Positions 1 to 12,200 of a DNA stretch of 64,000 nt are shown piece after piece. The notes under the pieces are model-generated. The model was not told where the DNA came from. It worked only from the letters and a program-made list of their open reading frames with translations, and searched no databases. Position 1 is the first letter of the stretch, and every line of letters begins with the position of its first letter. This DNA comes from Saxidomus purpurata (lineage: Eukaryota; Mollusca; Bivalvia; Venerida; Veneridae), in assembly GCA_022818135.1 (NCBI GenBank), contig JAFMSR010000028.1:289086-353085 (forward strand), in the 5' to 3' direction. A program made the position numbers and the translations under genes.

Positions 1-560
1 TCCCTACCACAAAGGTCAAGGTCACACTTTAGAGTGTATAGGTAATGGAATCCTTTATATCTGCATACATTTGTGTCCGGACTATAACTTTATCATGCAT
101 TGAAGGATTTTAAAATAACTTGGCACAGATGTCTAGCACATCAAGACAACGTGTCGCATGCATAACCCACGTCACTAGCTCAAAGGTCAAGGTCATACTT
201 AGAGTTCAAGGTAATGGATTCCTCTATATATGCATATATGCACACATTCGTGTTCGGACTGTAACTTTGACATGCATTGAAGGATATTTTAAAATAACTT
301 GGCACAAATGTTTAGCACATTAAGACGACGTGTCGCGTCCCTAGCTCAAAGGTCAGGGTCACTCTTAGAGTTTAAAGGTAATGGAATCCTTTATATATGC
401 ATACATTTGTGTCCGGACTATAACTTTATCATGCTTTGAAGGGTTTTAAAATAACTTGGCACAAATGTCTAGCTCACACTTAGTGTTTAAAGTAATGGAA
501 TACTGTATGCATGGTTACTCTGTCATGCATGGAAGGATTTTAAAATTACATAGCACATTT
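1..560. repeat. Tandem repeat family A, about 3.3 units
   Basis: Units of about 163-171 bp start near 12, 183 and 346. Each opens with an AAAGGTCAAGGTCA-like motif, then a stretch around GTCCGGACTATAACTTT, GCATTGAAGGAT and TAACTTGGCACAAATGT, ending with AAGACGACGTGTCGC. The left edge is cut by the window. A diverged relative lies at 11085-11790. Noncoding; short frames crossing it have no recognisable product. Confidence 0.8.
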
Positions 561-1424
561 ATCGAGCACATGGAGAGGACACAGACTGTGAGGCACCTCT
601 GTCGGGGGCATTCGCCATTTGTGAGGGACAGCTCTTGTTTAGATAACAGTATCAGATAAATTATGCTCTATCATTGAAAATGTTTGGTTACATCATATCA
701 AAATAACAAAACTATCACATATACGTTTTAAGCTTTATTAAATCAGTATAAACAGTCATGCTAACAAACAATAAGCATTTTGTTTAAAATGTTTTGTTCT
801 GCGCTCTTAACGGCAAGCTAAATTAAGACCCGAACACGTAGATAGTATAAACTACAGATCATAAGTGTACACATGAATCAAATGAAAAGAAATACACATA
901 GCTGTCTTGGAATTTGCCTTGGCCATACATCGCTCTCAATACAATCAACAGAGAATATTTAAGAAGTCACAGTAAATTTTTACGACGTTATTTACCCCTT
1001 TATTGTTAATATAAAGCATTTACAAAAAACAAACTTTTAAAAAGAACTATCTACAAAGTTTTGCTGATATATGATGCTACATGTATTTAAATATATGACC
1101 ATTATCTTCACCATACGTTGTTTATGTACTTCACTTACTATATGTTGATTTTGATATTGTAATATGCTAATAATCGGGTTGTCTTTTGACAATTCTAAAA
1201 AATAACCCCACTATATGAAACAAAGACTACTGATTAGGGTTTGAAAAGTGACGATGGGCTCCATCCCTGGTATCCATACTTAATTGGAATAAACCTGATA
1301 GAAGGCCATCTAAATAACGATAAACTGTTTTAATCCGATCACTGGAGCTCAAAAGTGTGTCCACGTTTCCCATTTATCAGAGCTTTTGCATAACATAATA
1401 ACTATAAAAAGACACTAATTATGA
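561..1424. other. No recognisable feature
   Basis: AT-rich sequence between two repeat blocks. I see no exon, RNA gene or clear repeat. Confidence 0.5.
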
Positions 1425-1745
1425 AACAAGAGGGCCACGATAGCCCTATATCGCTCACCTGAGACCTACTTATGACCATATGTGACCAAACTCCAACCCT
1501 AAATGAAAATTAAATGACAAATGCAACATCTGTTGCATACACTATAGTTTTCCAGGACTTGACCCCATGATATAGGTTTTCAACTAGATTTTATCATGGC
1601 AGTCATTCTGGCCAAGTTGCATAAAGATCCAGTGAAAAATGCAGCCTCTATCGCATACAAACAGGTAAGTGTGGACAGACAGACGACGGACACCAGGCGA
1701 TCACAATAACTTACCTTGAGCACTTAGTGAGCTAATAATGTGCAT
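1425..1745. repeat. Dispersed repeat with CTCACCTGAG and GTGAGCTAA ends
   Basis: Begins AACAAGAGGGCCACGATAGC, runs into TATCGCTCACCTGAG and ends in GGACAGACAGACGACGGACA followed by CTTAGTGAGCTAATAA. Inside are TGACC-type phrases. This plan (GGAC tract plus a GTGAGCTAA end) recurs at 1775-2600. I recognise it as a common kind of dispersed bivalve repeat; that is recollection, not a search. Confidence 0.65.
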
Positions 1746-1774
1746 TGTCTCTTGTTAGAGATGCTTTCCATAGC

Positions 1775-2600
1775 AATTTGATGATTTCCAGCCCCAGACA
1801 AGAATGCAAAAGAGTGCAATATATACTATATGTATAAACAATGTAATATAATTTGTACAGAACATGTGGCCTCTAGAATGATAACAAGGATTTTCTTAGA
1901 TTTGACCATGTGACCTAGTTGTTGACCCCACATGACCTAGTTTCAAACATGGTCTATACTATCAAGACAAACATTCTGACTAAGTCTCATTACTTCCGAA
2001 CAAACGATGTGGCCTATAGTGTTAACAAGGATATGTTTTGCAATTTTTGTTACATCAGGGGCAGTAACTCAAGGAAGTATTATTCCGATCTGGCCCATAA
2101 TCAAATTCATCTGATAACTTGTGGTCATACACACTCAATCCACATTTGGTTATGATTGATCAATAACTGTAGTGTACATAGTGTAAACAATATGAAATAA
2201 TGCAACTTTTGTTACATCAGGGGCAATAGATCAAGAAGTACTGGTCCGATCTGGCCAATAATTGAACTCATCAGAGCACTTTTGGTCAAACTAATTCCAT
2301 TCACATTTAGTTCTGATTGCTCAAGAAATGTACTATACAGCTTGTAAACAAAGTGAAAAATTGCAATGTTACATCAGGGGCAATCACTCTAGAAGTACTG
2401 TTCTGTCCTTGCCCATAATTAAGCCCAGCCGAGATTTTGTGACCATACACATTACCTCTAAGTTTGAAAAAGATTGCTTCGGGATTGCGGATTCTAAAAT
2501 GTAAACAAACTAAATGTGAACGGACGGACAAACGGACGACGGACATCAAACGATCCTAAAAGCTCACCGTGAGCACTTCGTGCTTTGGTGAGCTAAACGG
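1775..2600. repeat. Longer relative of the preceding repeat, with internal units
   Basis: Contains three diverged units of roughly 160 bp, each with a TTACATCAGGGGCA phrase (about 2049, 2210, 2370) followed by a GTCCGATCTGGCC-like phrase. It ends with ACGGACGGACAAACGG-like sequence and AGCTCACCGTGAGCACTTCG then GTGAGCTAA. A short frame inside (1919-2155) is repeat sequence, not a gene. Confidence 0.65.
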
Positions 2601-3816
2601 CAAAGTCAATGTTAAAACGCCTAGTTTTAGATTTCTCCTATGCGCGGTAGTTGAAGGACGCAACTATTTTCAAGGTATGATCATTCTTTTTCTAGCGGTC
2701 AAAAACAGTGAAATATTTCATGTAATAATGCTTTTCATGATGCATGGTTTGTTTATGTATGTGTTTGATATAGCCAATCTACAATCAATGGTTCTTTTCG
2801 TATCAATTTATAACATTTGGAAGGAATAAACATGACATGAACTATTGCTTGCATTTGTTATGGTAAGTTCTTCAACAAATTGTCCTTTTACATCTATTTA
2901 CAACATATGTGCATCAATTCTACAGAATTACTCAAGTTGCCGTTAGGAGAGCAGACGTGAAAATATGTGACAGCTGTCCCAGAACATCAAGTATTCATTT
3001 ACGAAGTGTATTATTGGAACTTTGCATGTGCGTAATATTATCAATCATAGCCAAAAACATGTTTTATGCCTCATAGTAGGTGTAAAATAATACTAAACAT
3101 CGTTCAGCGGTCTTTTCAATCTTCACATACTCAATAAATATAAACTCATGATATGTGTCATGTGGGAGATATTAATTTCGAAATTTACAACAGTATGTGA
3201 TAGTAATTATTAACTTATCGTTTCTTTTATAAATTGTTATCAGAAAACGAGATAATGACAATAAAACATAACATTTTGGCTCATGCCAACCAAATGCTGC
3301 CAAGTATTATATTCACTGTGTATTAAGTTTCCTTGAAAATATAAGAATACTATATAGTTAAAAAATGTCAAAGTAGTCAAAGCAACTTTCTAACATTTAC
3401 TGTAAACTTACATCGATAGAATCGTTCAAAGCTTCATGACATAAACATTTTTTTTCTGGGACATCCAACAAACAAGCATTATAACAATAGATAACAAAAA
3501 ATAACAATGCAAGAAGGAAATAATATGAAAAAACACGTAAAAAAGCGAGTGCATTAAAACTGTTTATTTATGATACATGTGCATAATATTTGAAGCGCTA
3601 TTGCATTTTATAATGAAGTTATTACATGTAACGGTTTGTATAAGTAATTTAGAGTCGACGATCGTACCAAGAAATATGACTAACCAATAACAATAGCTAA
3701 CGTACAAACTTAAGAATATCAACACGGCAGGTAATTGATATCTACATGTAATGTATGTACATTTATTCTACTTAGTTTGCTTAATCAGTTGTTAGTGGGG
3801 GTTTACACCTTCCAAG
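2601..3816. other. No recognisable feature
   Basis: AT-rich intergenic DNA. The frame at 2569-2829 starts inside the repeat and has no recognisable domain. Confidence 0.45.
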
Positions 3817-4394
3817 TGTCTTGTACAAGACGTTATGATAAGTACTATTTATGTCTTGTACATTAATTTTTCAAGTAAAATAAACACCCACATTTGAGCA
3901 ACTTTTGTCAGAATTTATGTGACATAATATGCGATAATTTTCTTGCATGAGAATAGAGCCTGTTCTATTTTTTCACAATTTCTTGGCTGTCAAATTACTG
4001 ATAAGAAGTGTTTAATGGGAAAAACAGGTGTGGGAGAGGTAATTCAGGTACATTTTTTAAAATTGTGTACACAATGGCTTGGTCAAAGGACAAAGTTGAC
4101 CAACTGATCAATTTATACCAAAAAAGGGAACATTTATATGATACAAGTGCAAAGTACTATCCCACTGAACAAAAAGAGAGTTTTTAAGATGAAATTTAAA
4201 AGCCATTTTAATATGTATTGGTCATTCAATTAAAGGTTTTTCAAGTTGTTTTAAAACATAATCTATCAATTTCATATTTTCTGCAAAAATTAAGAAACTA
4301 TTTTGTGATTAATTGTCAAAGCAATTCTTGCTAGATCTTGTGTAGAAAAATTTCTTGTACAAGTCATAACTTTGCCTTATCTTTAATGTCTTGT
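3817..4394. mobile_element. Putative non-autonomous element with inverted ends
   Basis: The left end carries TCTTGTACAAGACGTTATGA and a second TCTTGTAC about 35 bp on. The right end carries CTTGTACAAGTCATAACTT and then TCTTGTACAAG. The two ends are imperfect reverse complements over about 45 bp, each holding the palindrome CTTGTACAAG. No coding sequence inside. No clear target-site duplication was found. Confidence 0.45.
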
Positions 4395-5943
4395 ACAAGA
4401 AACTTGATGTATGTAAACGAAGCCTTATATCATAGTATTTTATTGATTAGTAATTGTTTTATGCTAGTAGCTACTAATTGTATGATTGGCATGTACATGG
4501 AAGTTTAAAAAACAACATGTTTTAACTGTTTTATTATGACTGTAGGCACTAGCAAAATATACCTAATGAGAGTGGTACGTGTGCTTGTTAGATATTCAGA
4601 CATTTACTGATCATTGAACAACCTTCTACGGCATATATTGAAGGCTTGAGGATAGGCTAAACAAATTCATTTTTCACTTCGACCTTTCAATGTTTGACGA
4701 CATGTTATAGTACCTTTAAATCAAAAGTTGTGAAGTGAAGTTTAATACACGAAATCCTTCTCCGTTAGCACTTAACATCAATAATAAATTAAGTACCAAA
4801 GCAATCATCTACTTCAGTCAAAGGTTTATTTGATGTCGGTAGTCAGAATAATCACAATAAATCTTTATACCTAACATAAAATGGACAAAATCATATATCT
4901 TATTTAAACAAAGTCATTGTTATACCCAAACAACCTTAACTAAATTTGACTAAAACATTTCTGATAAATCAAAAGCATTGTGACAAAATAGCCACTAAGT
5001 GCCTTGTACACGTGATTTCTATCAACCTATTTGTATGGTCTTAAATGTTTGCTTGTATTCGTCAGCCGAGGGTATATCTTGGGATATACAACGCGTTTAT
5101 GTTTACACAATTTAATTTGAAACACATTTAGTGGCTTCATTAAATGACAACTATTCTAAAATCTTTTGAAACATCAATATCATTTACGCAAAATCATCTT
5201 TAAATGTATCTGCTCAATCAACTTCACTATCAAAGGCACGTACTTCAAGACATTTAATAAGAAGAAGATATTGATTTTGAAGGAAAACCTTTTAAGATCG
5301 GTCTTATATTTTAAAACAATTCTCTGTTAAACGAGTTTTATTCGTGATGCTTTATATCTGTTTTAAATCACTGTGACGTATGTGTCACCTTCAAGTTGAT
5401 CTTTAATTCAAATGGCGTTCCTTAAAATTAACATACAAATGTACATTGTTTCATGGTCATACGTAATGATATATACACTTAACAGTTTTACATTTATAAA
5501 CGTAATGTAATACCGATACTCCATCAGCTTCTTCAGATGTCTGTCATTAAACGAAATACCGGAACATAATTCATCTTCACAAAACTGACCTACCATACAT
5601 GTGTATGTACATATTATTATATTAGCACCCTATCGTTAAAACAAAATTAAAAAGGAAAATGACTTTATGTAAGCAAATGTAAGATATTTATATTTTGTTT
5701 TTGCTCTGTCTGTATTAGTTTGTCGATCGTAAAAGGAAGGCACTGTGCTATTTATGTGCTGTGAAATGTTCACACAAAGTCACATCTGTGATACCGCTTT
5801 CGTTCGGATCGCAATTACACGGAATTATGGCTCAAACAAACTGATGTAGTCACTGACTGCTTGGTAACAGAATTTTAGTTGTTCCTATAAGAAACAATCA
5901 TACTCAAGTTTATCACTTGTTACATCTTTTGAAAACAATACAT
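4395..5943. other. Region 3' of the receptor gene
   Basis: Likely 3' untranslated and intergenic DNA for the minus-strand receptor. A minus-strand AATAAA lies at 5337-5342, about 600 nt past the stop codon, and could be a polyadenylation signal; this is weak. A minus-strand frame at 5408-5596 has no recognisable domain. Confidence 0.4.
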
Positions 5944-6205
5944 CTAAACATATTCTGAACAGCCTATAAAAATAATCAAAGAAAGACCAAACTTGTAAAA
6001 ATACACTGAAAGTAAGCAGTTTAGATTTAAAGTCAGACAAAGATAACAAATATTATGATAAGTTGATACCGTGCTTGTTATCGCTGATTGTCTTCGGGTC
6101 CTCAAATGTCTCACTGTGTTTAATACGCTGACTTGTCCTTCGTATCTGATCTTCTCCATCAAAATCGAAACTGCACAATATAGTGCACTTCTTTCATTTG
6201 CTTTT
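5944..6205 (-). CDS. Receptor PTP exon 27: end of D2 and C-terminus
   Basis: Continues the D2 P-loop: the split Leu codon, then KANERSALYCAVSILMEKI, so the signature reads HCLKANERSA and keeps C-x5-R but not SAGxG. After the last D2 helix (about TVSTYHNICYL) it runs about 30 hydrophobic residues to a TAG at 5944. That tail is unlike usual PTP C-termini, so the true end could be a splice site before it. The acceptor TATTACAG is good. The intron to exon 26 (6206-6768) holds nothing I recognise. Confidence 0.82.
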
Positions 6206-9200
6206 CTGTAATACAAAATACTCTTTCTATTGAAATATTCTACCCTTTGAGTAATTGTTTACTATCAATTAAAATGTAATTCTGTCCTCCGATGATTCAA
6301 TATCTGCAAAAATTAATTGCAAAGCACATTCGGCTTTGTACTGTACGTTTATTTTTGTTTTTTTGAAACCGTCACTGAATCGTGAAAAATTTAATGGCAC
6401 GCATAATTTGAACTGTAATCAGGGTTAAATTGTCAAACTTTAATCAGTTACTAATCAATAGATTGTACGCACTAATTGTTTGTTGTTTCTGCTGCCATAC
6501 AACTATTTGTTGATGGTCTGTTATAATTAAACCTGGGTTTTTATTTTTGATGATTGCATTTTTCCGACATATTATAGAGTTTTAATAAATTGGCTTACAC
6601 CTGTAAATGCATATAGGTTCGGGGAGCAAACAGCTTACGGAAAATAGCAGATACACATTGATATTTCGTAAGTAATCTTTAAGAGTTTGCAAATATTAGT
6701 GACCTGGTAGATTAATTTACTTAAAAAACTATTAATAGTTTGTATACAAGGTTATACAAGACTTTTACAGGCAATGGACAAGAACACAAGATCTCTCCCC
6801 GCCAAACTGATCGGCATATTCCTCAACATCTTTCACAAACTGTACAAACTCCTTTGCATCTGTTGGCGTGTCATTTCCTCTCATCCATTTCTTGTACTGG
6901 AAATGGTATGCCTCCTTCTCTCCTCTTTCAAACTTAAACGAAAATCGTGTTAAATTGCTGACTAGAAAATTAATTTTATCGTCATTGTTTCGTTTAATGT
7001 AGACTACTCAATAGACATTCAAGTATTCCTGATGTCATGTTTCGTGTGAGTTGCAGCGTTGCAGCGACGTTATCCTCTTAGCAATAAACAAAATCAAACG
7101 GATGAGATAACAGTAAAGAAGATAGAAAACATGTAGCATTATTATCGTAATATTGTAGCAAAAAAGGAATGAAATTGAAAACGCGCATACGTTTACTGTG
7201 TTTTAGATATTTTGTTTAAAACATTAAATTATTTATTTGTTACATCATTTGTTATATACACGTATACTTTAATTAAAGAAAAGGTATCAAGATATACGTT
7301 TCCAACCTTTCCACTATTTCTAATCTTCATTCTCCTAACGGTATAGTGCAGTCTTGTTTCCAGTGTCGTGCAGGATACACTGAGGTCCCCACATGTAAGT
7401 GTGTGTCCGTCAGCTGGGAGATACATTCCAACTTTCTAAAATTGTATAGAAAATAGGTCAAAATATGTATGGAAATCACAATTTGTTTAACTTTACTTCA
7501 GATTACTTTTAATGAATATATGCAAATGGTTCGGTCATTTGAACAATGCCGTCACGAATAAAAGCAGAAAAGTTATTGTTCCTTGTTTAACGTATCAAAA
7601 TGAATGAACATAGATGTACCATTCCTGGTTCTGTTAGATCCTCCAGTGTGACAACACAACAGCACTCTTCTTGGTATATCATGCATACGAAGTCTGACAC
7701 ATTGCCAGGTAAAGGAGACTGCGCCGATATAAAATGATCATTTTTCTTGAAGCTCTGAAGCGTACAATATGTTACGGATTTAGTGTGATTTATTATAACA
7801 TGATGTACGAAATGGTAATAAGACGGACGTTTTCCTTCCATGTTGAAAAATTTGTGACCGGAAATGCTTGTTCATTACATTAATGTGTAAAGTAACTGTA
7901 ATATCTCTGTGCGTTTTATTGAAACCCAGTGAGTAATTTATAATAGTATAGTGTATAGTATAAAACAATTTAGTATATTAGAGATGATATAACGATGGAA
8001 AAGTTAATAAGAATATTTATTTTTTACTTTTTGCATTTGTATTACGTGCTTTCAGAGATTGTAGAGCTAGTGTTCATTAGTAATAACATTAAACATACCA
8101 TAACAAACCGTTCAGAGTCAATGAACTGGCTCAAAGTAGAAACGTCTAGTTGTAGTAAAAATATAAAAAAAAACTTAAAACGTAGTAAATAACATACATT
8201 GACATAAACAGCGTTGATATAATCAGGGTCATCTACCTCTCTGTTCAGATACAGATGTACACGTTTTTTATTACCTACAAAAAATAGTATTTGAAAAGTT
8301 ATGTATTAGCACACGAACTGTTTTGAGTTTGCACTGTCTTTCGCTGCGTTGCAACATGGTTATGTATAGCACAATTCATATTCATGGGAGAAGGACACAC
8401 ATGATTAAATAGAAAATACCTACAAGATTCCAAACTTTTTTCAGCATGGTTATTCTTCGTTTTTGGTCGATTGTTTTCAATCGATCAAATGTTAACAGAG
8501 TATAGAATCCTTATGGCGGATCGAACAACATACAAACAAGTAGTTCCATATATTCAGTTGTTATGCATTATACTTCTTCTGTTTTCGAAATCATATTTTT
8601 ATCAAAATGTGACATGTGACTTTTCTTGTCGACTCCATATAATATTTGCTTTTTGCAAATATATAAATGCATTTAGTAGTCAATTTTTCTTACCTGGAAC
8701 GTCCGCTCCGTGAAGATTCTGCTTCACAAGTTTTTTGTTTCCAGCTATTGCGTTTATTTCTTCTTTATTGCCTGTCTCTAAAGAATGCTTCATTTGCTTA
8801 ATAAAAAGAAAATCATTAGTAGATTGTTTCAGAAATTATTTAGAAGAATGTCGTAAGTTACTGTTTAAAACCGTGAAACTTTAAGGTCAAGTTATATTAA
8901 AAAGCTTTTAGGACGGTACGTATATCAAATCGAAAAACAATGTAGTACAAGTATAGCTGGAGATCTGTAAGTAATACAGGAAAATCATACCGGGTTTCAA
9001 ATCTTGTCATTGTAGTGTACATTCTCATGAGTTGCAAAAAAGAGCGTTTCGTTGCGAATGATCCGTATCAGTCATTCATACTATTTTAGTTTCGGTATAC
9101 AAACTGTATTTCAGTTTTATGGTAGAATTGCCTTTGTCCAAACAAGAAAAGTAATGCAAGGCATAATTTGCATACTGCCCTGTGGTGCTGTGTTAGAATT

Positions 9201-12200
9201 GTAACCACTGTGTGCCTTGCGTGTATCGCAAAAGGCGACTTAATGGGTCTGGTGAGCTTAGGTCCAATTCATAACAACACATTTAATGAGATATGTTGTA
9301 ATAAAATTGTCGGCGCGATGTCGATTCAACTAAATTGACCAAGTCTATTAATCCTCGCTTTTGAAGTGTTTACCTTAACACTTTTTTTGGTTATAAACAT
9401 ACACTATATAATTATACATGTATCAATATTTTGCATAATTTTATAAATCTTAATTTCATCTAATTAATGATTTCCAAATAATGTAGACATACTTCAAACT
9501 GTTTGCTATACATATTGTTGTTTGTCGAAATCACATACTCCTGGAAACTTTCGACAGGAATCATTTCAGAGTCAAAGTAAAGACTGTTCACCAATGCTTT
9601 GAAAATGTAGATGTACTGTTCCTGCAAATAAATATGTGTTCGTTCAAAAACCGCAATGATGATCCTGATGTTCAGGATATTGTTGACGTTTATATGGTAC
9701 ATCCTACATGCAAGGGAAGTGATTGCATCATTCGGAAAAACTTCAAATATGTTTGAAACCGGCAATATTTATGATATGCGGACACTGATTTGTAAGAAAA
9801 TCTCAACTAACCAGAGTTTGAACCATGTTCACCCTTTGTTCTCGCATGCTGTTAATACATTCAATTACATTTACGGAACTCTCACACTGCCCTTGTTCAG
9901 TGAGCCTATCGAGAGCTATAAATGTCCCTGTCCGTCCAATTCCAGCGCTGAAATGTACATATTTGATTTTTCATTCTTCTCAAAGAATCAACTCACACAT
10001 TTTAAATTCTTAAATCGCTGAAAAAAGCATTCTTCAAACAATCACTTGTTTATGCTGAGGAATTATGATCAACAGATGAAACGTTTCTTTGTCTAAAGTA
10101 AAAAAAAGATAGAATGCACTTGCGATTTCAATTTATTCTTTCCTCGAAAGAGCACCACGATATGGACATTTTTCTAATGACAACGTACATGTTTCTCTTC
10201 TACGTAACTGTTTCATGAAATACACAAATCAAAATGTTGTTGCCTCACGGATATGTACATTTAAGTTGTACAAATTATGTATGTCAGCTGAGCAAATTTC
10301 TGAATGCGTTTATTTGAACTCTTTCTAATTCGATATGGTAAATTACATCGAAATCCTTGTCAGCTTATTTAGAAATTCTATATTGTTTAAGCCCCTCTGA
10401 AATGCGTTGTTCGAAACAGTGAACGATACCTGCAGTGGACAACTATAGGGCTATTCCTGTATTTCGGAGTTCTTTTAACTCTGTCTCGAAATTCTATTAG
10501 GCTTGTTACATCCTCGGGCACTCTTTTGTCCGGCCATGCAGTGTAATGGAGTTGCGTTATTTTCCACCATTCTTGTTTCTATGTATATGAATTTCAACTT
10601 ACGATATAAGTAAACATCATAATTTTTATCTGAAGGTAAAAGATGAAGACATACTATTTTTTGTAAGATAGATTACTTGTAGCAAAACCCGAATGATGAA
10701 AAGTCTAAAGAGACAACTACTCTTTGACTTTCAGTACGAAACACAATTTTAAGATACAAGGAATGTCAACTTTGTAAATGTTGAGGGTAAACAAAATGAA
10801 ACTAAAGCTATCACTTCTGTTATCAAGCACATCTGCAATTAACTTTTACATTGGCTACTTTTTATTTATACCACGTTTTATCAATTTCGCTGCCATATAA
10901 ACCACAACTCTTGTCCTGAATACACAACAAACTAGTATTTTGGACAATTATTTTTTATGGTATTCATGTGCGCAAACACTCATTACAATTCCCTTAATCA
11001 AAATTGAATACTAATTCCTGACTCAATATTTTTTGGAGAGACATATTCAAACATATTTGTCATTTTTTTCTCCCACCGCAAAGCGGAAGGGAGGGGCTTA
11101 TATCAATGATATTCGTCCGTCCTTGAAAGATATATCTCTCAAACAATTTGAAGGATTTACATACAATGTATAACTATGGTCAAATAATCCGTCTCATCTG
11201 CATATCCCGTGTCACGAAACCGTTCACACAGGCTCAGTGCAACACTTAGGGTTATTGCTTTTCATGCCTATTCCTTAACGCCTAAAGCCCTTGAAGGTTT
11301 TTTCATATAACTTATAAATCAGAATGTTTATCTCATCAAGACGACGTTAGAAACCTATGTCTCATTCCCACCAGCTTAAAGTCAATGCTACACTTAGGGG
11401 TCATTGCTTTTTGTTCCCGCTCCATAACTGCTAAACCCCTTGAAAGAATTTAATATAACGATGATCAAACGTTCATCTTATCAAGGCGACGTGCAGCACC
11501 CATGTTCCAACCCTTTCCTGTCCGCTTCATAACTTTTAGATGGAGTTTCCTGAAACTTTGGTGAAATCATCATTTCATCAATACGACGTGCATAGCTCAT
11601 GTCCAAACTCCACTGACTCAAGGCCAAGGTCACACTTATGAATCATTATTTGTTTAACCCCATAATCACTCTTATACCCCTTTAATGATTTCAAGACATT
11701 TATCACTTTATCTTCTCAGATAAATGACATATTTTATGTTCCAACTTAACCGACTTTAAAGATCAAAGGTCATCCACTTGATCTTTCATACTGCATTGTT
11801 ATGAATAAATTATTACAATGTTTGCTGTATGTCTTATTAATATAATACAGAACTGACTAATATAATTACATTATATACGATAGCTCAGTTATTTCCAGGG
11901 CTGAATCTTTGTATTATTTTGAGAAGAGCTTATTCACTCGGATAGAACTATTGTTATTTTAGAAGTGTGCGTAATACCCTAATGTCTTGAATAGGAAATC
12001 GACTACCTACATATCATTGCTGTTGCTTAAAAATATTAACTAAAAGTAATAAAATTATGAACTAAATAATACACGTAATAAATAATCAAGATATTGCGTA
12101 CGGATGACATGGTTAAGGACCTTGAGGTGTACTCGGCAAATATTTCCTCTTTGTCACAGGATACGTCTATGTCGCCAAACAATAAAGTAACACCAGGATC

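Noticed and set aside
5408..5596. Minus-strand frame of 62 codons, considered as a last exon of the receptor.
   Set aside because: No recognisable similarity, no clear acceptor in phase with exon 27, and exon 27 already ends in a stop.
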